Shown here in pieces: positions 58,670-64,000 of a DNA stretch of 64,000 bases. Below the pieces are notes generated by a model. That model was given only the letters and a program-made list of their open reading frames with translations, did no database searches and had not been told where the DNA came from. How positions within the stretch are numbered: the first letter of the stretch is position 1; every line of letters starts with the position of its first letter. Position numbers and translations under genes: made by a program. This stretch comes from Daphnia pulex (lineage: Eukaryota > Arthropoda > Branchiopoda > Diplostraca > Daphniidae), in contig NC_060020.1 in NCBI RefSeq assembly GCF_021134715.1, positions 4,588,001 through 4,652,000 of the forward strand, read 5' to 3'.

Positions 58670-61023
58670 GGAGGGAGAGGGGAAATGCAAATATGAAATA
58701 TGAAAATGAAGATGGGTGTCATAAAGGTGATGTATGATGCCTCGGCGGAGTCGTTGATGATACGGCGCTACCATGCAAAGCACAGCCCAGCACCACCACC
58801 ACCACTGCCGAGCGTACGGGGACCTTATAGTGGATATAGTATAACCACCACCGCCTGCCTCTTTCTCTCTTATATGACGTGGGGGGGGACTTGCTCTGCG
58901 GGCGCCCTCACTCTCGTCAAATGTCGTAAATATCGTCTCCACGTCCATCTTTCGCTTTCTGACGGCCTCAATCCTCCATCCCCTCCTTCCCTTTTCCTTT
59001 TCTCCGCTTTTCCATAGACTGTTGTTGTAGTCGCCCTGACGTGTAGTAGCCCCGCCATGCGATATATTTGCTCGACTACTACCACTACTACTAGTACTAT
59101 ACGATACCATCGTCGTCGTCTAGGTTTCGCCAACTCCCGAGCGACTCCATCCGACTTGATTAAAACCTCCTCAGCAGCGCCCACTAGGTGTCTGTGTATT
59201 TTCTGATTAAATTACAATTCAAAAACAAACAAAAAAAAAGTTTATTTTTTCTTTTTTTTTGTGGATGGGTGATCCGCCAGGCGGAAACGCCAAAGAGAAA
59301 TCAATGACAAAGCGCAACCCATCGGATGCGGCCACCGCCCACACAAGACCGTGCGGCAGCTGCGAAATATTGACTTTGATGTTTTTCATCCATTTGGCGT
59401 TCAAAAACCCCCCGATTTTTAATCCATATGCACGGCAAAATGAATGTCTTGGCTCACTTTAGCCGCATTATCTTCAAACGTGTTTCTGGATATGTGCATA
59501 TATTTGTTTAGTTGATTCGTCAGAGTACACACAGAGCTAGTGGGCGCCGGCTGCGGCCCGTAATGGAGAGCCGACGCCCTTCTCGCAACACGGTCAATCA
59601 CGACCTCTCACTCACGGCTTCAAATTGATGGATGGCTCGATCGATTGTCGGGGTCGGGATCTATCCTTCCATCTTGATTGAATCATTGAACACGGGCCTT
59701 ATAGGGGAAACGGGACGGAATAGACAGAGCATCTGTTAAGAAATGGTAACCTAATAAAAACAAAAAAACAAAAAACCCAAACACGATTCGGCCGTTTTTG
59801 GATTCGTGGAAGGCCAAGTCTCTTTTTGGATGGATGGATTTGTTTGTTTGTTTTGTGGTCGGATGGCTGGTTGACGGGCAGAGTACAGACGAAAAGGGAG
59901 AGAGAGAGAGAGAGACGGACGTAGGCAACAAGAGTGGACGTGTTGTCCAAAGAAAAAAAAAAGACAAAAGAAAAGTGGGGAGGAATAACACACTATATAG
60001 AAGAAGAAGAAGAAGAGTAGATATAGACGTCTGGCCAGTCTGCTGCTCCTGATGTGTCTCACTTAATGGACTGACATACACCACAGCGTCGTGACTCGAC
60101 TTCTTTTTTGTCTTTTCACGAGGGGCTCTAGCTGCTGATATCAGAGAGAAGAAGAAGAGCTGTCCGAGCAATGACAACGACGAAGAAGAAGCCTCGGAGA
60201 GACCCAGAGGTGTAACACAGGGACTCTCTTCTCTGCTTTTTCTTTTTTTGTCTTCCCTGGCTCCTTAGGAGCTTCTAACTCAAAAGACGGTACAAGATGT
60301 GATATCCATGTCGCTCGGTGAGAAAAGAGAAAGGGACTACTAGATGGTCTAGCGCAACACACACAGAATCCCCGTGATGGATGTCTGATGTTCCAGTTCT
60401 GGAGACACGGGCCGAGAGAAGAAGAAGAATAAAAGGGGCCGTCTGACATCTCTTGGGGGAACCCAACTGGGCGACGGATGCATCATCACAGAAAACAACA
60501 AGCGACCACACACAATAAGCTTTTTTTTTTGTTTGGCTGATTTTCTGAGAAAATTCCAAATATTACGTAATAATATTGATAGTTTCCAAATCAAATATTT
60601 GATATTGCGTTCGAATTTCTTTTTTTTTGGAGGGGTTGTCGGTTGGATGGCAAGTCCGTCACACAATCAAAGCTGGGCCTGAAGCCCAGTTATAGAAGCA
60701 GGAGCTCCTTGGGTCTCCGTGAAGAATGCTTTATCAGATCAATGACATCCGCCGAGATATTGCCTATTCTGTTTTGGGATGAGTTAAAGAGGGCATTTCG
60801 GTGATGAGGGAGACGACGGCAGCTGCTGCCGCCACAACTGCAAAGGGAAAAGAAAAGCGAAAAACGACACGGATATATATACACTATATTTACGCCTAGG
60901 CTGCTGATGTGTGTGTGTGTGCACAGGCAAAAGCGATGACGGTGACGCCCATGACGCCGCTCTGCCATTCCATAAACTAGCCGGAGAACCCTCTCTTTTT
61001 TCTTTTTTTTTCGCTCTATAGTA

Positions 61024-61042
61024 TGTGTGTGTGTGTGTGTGT
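61024..61042 (+). repeat. (TG)9 microsatellite
   Basis: Perfect dinucleotide run in a pyrimidine-rich stretch. Confidence 0.9.
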
Positions 61043-61629
61043 ATTATATGTGTCCCAGTGCTTTCTCTCACTTTCATCCCCTAGTCACCCTTCTCCTTTT
61101 TCTCGTTTCGTGTCGATCCTTCTATTACGGTGGAGCCCGGGCGTCCGCCATAAGTTATCGACGCGACGACGCTCATATTTCGTCAGTTTGCGCGGCGTCG
61201 AGAGGTGCGCTAGCTCCTGCTGCTGCTGATGCCTCTACCGCTGCTGCTAGCTCAACTCGGCACTTTAGATGGGGGCCAACCAACACTACTGGACCCCGCC
61301 GCCGTATATATATCTATATATTTTTTCTCTCTCTCTCCTTTCGGTGTGGTGACCCTGCTCGAAAATGTCCCTCATTCTCTTCTTCTTTTTTCTCTCTTTC
61401 TTGTTCGTCTTTTCCGTTGTTCTCATTCCATCTCTTTTCACACGAAACTATCAAACTCATAAATCCTGATGTAGTCGTCGTCGTCTCCCTTTCAGCCTAA
61501 ACACCCACCCACCCAACCCCAGCTAACCCTCTTATATTATATGTCCTTATAGAAGTTGCGGCCTGCATATTATTCCTCGCTCTCTTTTTTCTTTTCTTTT
61601 TCTCCTTCTTTGGCAGGATTAGATATCCG

Positions 61630-61650
61630 GAGAGAGAGAGAGAGAGAGAG
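61630..61650 (+). repeat. (GA)10 microsatellite
   Basis: Perfect dinucleotide run. Confidence 0.9.
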
Positions 61651-64000
61651 CAGCCTATATGTTATTAGAACGTTGCAAGCCGCCCGCGTTAGTTTCGGCT
61701 CCTCGCCCTGTGTGGTGTACCGGCTGTCTCCGCATCATTTTCTACCAATACGATTTTTTGTTCCCCCTTTCCATCAGAGCCAGTCTATACATTACGTGAA
61801 TATTACTCCGCACACACTGCAGCCGCCCAAATATTATACAGCACACACAAACACAAGGCGATTTCTTGCCTATATAAATTGACACGTATAAGAGCCCAAT
61901 AAAAGAAACGCAAGGTCTAATCTAACGTTTTTCTTCCTGTTTCTTTTTTATTCCATATTGTCTCTCTCTCTCTCTCCTTGAGTGTCGAATTGTCTAAACT
62001 TTTTCCGTTTCGAAATTTTCAAAAGTTTTTTTTTTTTCGGGGAGGGGGGGGGGGAGAGCGATAAAAAACGATTCGATGCAATGAAGGAAAACGAGGACAG
62101 AGACAGGAAAAGAGTCGTCGCTTTAATTGAATTTGCGGTCTGTTGTGTGTGTGACGGGTGAGGTTGTTCTCATCGGATGATCATATACAAATCCTTTAAC
62201 GATTATTAGCGATCTGTCGTGTAATGGCCTAATGCGGATGAGTGGAGCCGAAGAACGAAAAATTACAGCCGCAACGTCTATAACAACAACGCAAGAAAGA
62301 GCCAAAGAAAAACGGATCCGTTGGTTGCATGTGTTTCTTTTTGTCTGATTCTCTCTCTCTCTCGCTTCTTTTGGTAATTCCCATGCCTCTTGCCTTTTTT
62401 TTTCTCTCTTCTTATATCTATTTATTTTTAACGACTAGCGTGTCGTCGTTAGATTGGCACCAAATTAATTAAGCACCATAATGAGCGCGCCCTGCTGTTG
62501 GTGCTCCGACAATATAACTTTAATAATGGTAGTGTACCAGGCACACACACACACATTATTTTGTGTGTGTGTTCCGGATTGCGGCCGGGGGAGCGAAGAA
62601 ACGCGTAAAACAAAACCAAAAAACCAAAAAAAAAGAACTTTTTTTTTATTTGGTTTTATTTCTTCCCCCTTTTTATTCTTCATTCGATTCAAGAGTTAAG
62701 AGGCCCGATTTATATTATCCATCATCATATTATTCGATTGAACTTGGGGAGATGAATCATGGCCGACGCGCATTTCTCATTTGCAATCAAATCGACAAAC
62801 AAGAGAGAAAATCAAAACAAGAGTCTGAGGAAAGAAGAAAAGAAAAACAATTAAAGAAATTTGGAAAAAGGCAGCCGTAGAAAATGTTGGGAAATAATAT
62901 TTATTTATGCCTTTGATCCCCATCGATCCGTGTTATTTTTCCTCTGGTGTTGCAGAGAAAAAAAGAAGTTTGGCCTATCCCGCGCCTCGGGGAAAAGACA
63001 TTAACCCACATAAAAGAAAAAAAAAAAGTTGGAAGGAAACAATGTCCACCGCATCGAGTTATTGCCGTGTTATTATTACCATTTTTCTTCGGTAACAATC
63101 CAGAACGGTCCATTAGTTGACAAATTGAAAGTTTCAGGTTCTGAATATAAGAGGAGGGCGCCAGAGAATGTAACGAAGGCAGCCGGGAGAGAAGAGAAGA
63201 AAAAAAAAGAGACTCGAGAAAGAAAAGGAGCGAAAATTACGGTTATGGTTGCGATTTGCTGTTAGTCGTGTACGGCACTAAAAAAAAATAAAAAAAAAAG
63301 TGCCAAGTACTTCTAAGGTAGAAAAACGTATGCGTCGTCTGTAGGGCCGCCCTGTCTGTACCACATCCATGGAAAGTGAAAACGACATTTGTTCCGGTCG
63401 GTCTATCAAATGTGTAAAAATAACACGACGCCAAGCGCTGACTAAATAAGAAGAAGGAAAACGAAAGAAATATAGACACCCGAACAGCAGAGAGCGCATG
63501 GAACAAGCGTGTGAAAGAAACAGACCGACGTCCCCATTGTTTGAGCAGGAGGTGGTGGTGGTGGGGGGGTTGTAACGACGCCTGGATTCAATTCGACAAA
63601 CGCGCCTCTCTATAAACTTTTTTTTTTCTTCTCTTCTTCGCTCTTTTTTTCTGATGGGTCCGACACGAACTCGGTTGCCTAATACAACTCCATTGTGATA
63701 TTTCATTCCAAAAAAGTTTGTCTTGTTTCCTCGACGAGGAAAAAGAAAATAAAAATAAAAAATCAACATAAAAGCGGAGAGATTAAAAATGTTTAGATTA
63801 GAGAGTAGAAATACCCGAGACCCGACGATCGGCGCTGTGGGTTTATAGAATTGGAAATACGATCGTCGCCGTCGGATAGTTGAAACCCTTCAAGGATGAA
63901 GTGCCCCCTTTTGCTTAATACTGGGCGATCGAATGACTCCAGGTACTCTGTCTATTAGAGAATGCGATCTGATCCACAAAGAGCTATTCGGTCGTGATGA

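Larger units (their letters stand above)
56001..64000. other. Microsatellite-dense non-coding block 5
   Basis: It holds polypyrimidine tracts (56545-56585), CAG, GT and GA runs, a G run at 62045-62055, and a non-repetitive GC-rich stretch (57930-58130) that opens with an exon-like frame ending in GTAAGA. Inverted CGATCGGCG/CGATCGTCG motifs lie near 63822-63872. No protein or RNA gene was recognised up to the right edge. Confidence 0.55.

Noticed and set aside
27601..64000. miRNA or tRNA genes in the long non-coding region
   Set aside because: I looked for well-known arthropod miRNA mature sequences and tRNA A/B boxes by eye and found no convincing match. A covariance-model scan (Infernal, tRNAscan-SE) is needed to settle it.
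1..64000. CRISPR arrays, prophage or bacterial operons
   Set aside because: No regularly spaced identical repeats with unique spacers; all genes are spliced and eukaryotic.

Overview
The window looks like nuclear DNA of a small-genome arthropod, most likely a branchiopod crustacean such as Daphnia. The support is short phase-compatible GT-AG introns (about 50-110 nt), an arthropod TATA plus TCAGT core promoter at 8.72 kb, animal housekeeping orthologues, a BEL/Pao-type gag remnant and a Tyr/Thr/Pro-rich secreted repeat family. The taxon is inference; no marker here names a species.

Layout. 0.3-4.6 kb: Sec24A/B COPII cargo adaptor, plus strand, about 15 exons, complete to its stop and poly(A) signal. 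5.2-6.5 kb: a two-exon minus-strand gene encoding only a gag-like DUF1759 region. 6.9-17.6 kb: an AT-rich accessory zone holding a tandem pair of secreted repeat-protein genes (one a pseudogene with a perfect 24-bp VNTR, the other frameshifted), foldback and MITE-like elements, and two families of roughly 400-bp tandem duplications. 17.7-19.1 kb: syntaxin-16 (plus). 19.8-23.1 kb: an OSGIN-type flavoprotein (minus). 24.5-27.3 kb: PNKP, the DNA end-processing phosphatase/kinase (minus). All exon joins in Sec24, Stx16, OSGIN and PNKP were checked by hand for reading phase and give full-length proteins of about 1032, 311, 521 and 538 residues.

From about 27.5 kb to the end the character changes sharply: some 36 kb dense in microsatellites, homopolymers and alternating polypurine/polypyrimidine tracts, with no recognisable conserved protein. 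The many ORFs there are low-complexity and overlap in several frames. This is best read as a long intron or a large regulatory intergenic region. Supporting hints are a near-ideal recursive-splice (ratchet) motif at 43.09-43.12 kb, a TATA/Inr pair at 45.53-45.56 kb, and short exon-like ORFs ending in good donors. The best gene candidate is a two-exon minus-strand reading frame at 48.16-49.14 kb whose phases match.

The genes do not form a pathway. Sec24 (ER export) and Stx16 (endosome-to-TGN fusion) both serve membrane traffic. OSGIN and PNKP both relate to oxidative and DNA damage and lie head-to-tail on one strand. No new defence or mobile system with a complete gene set was found; the most unusual features are the repeat-protein pair and the non-coding region.
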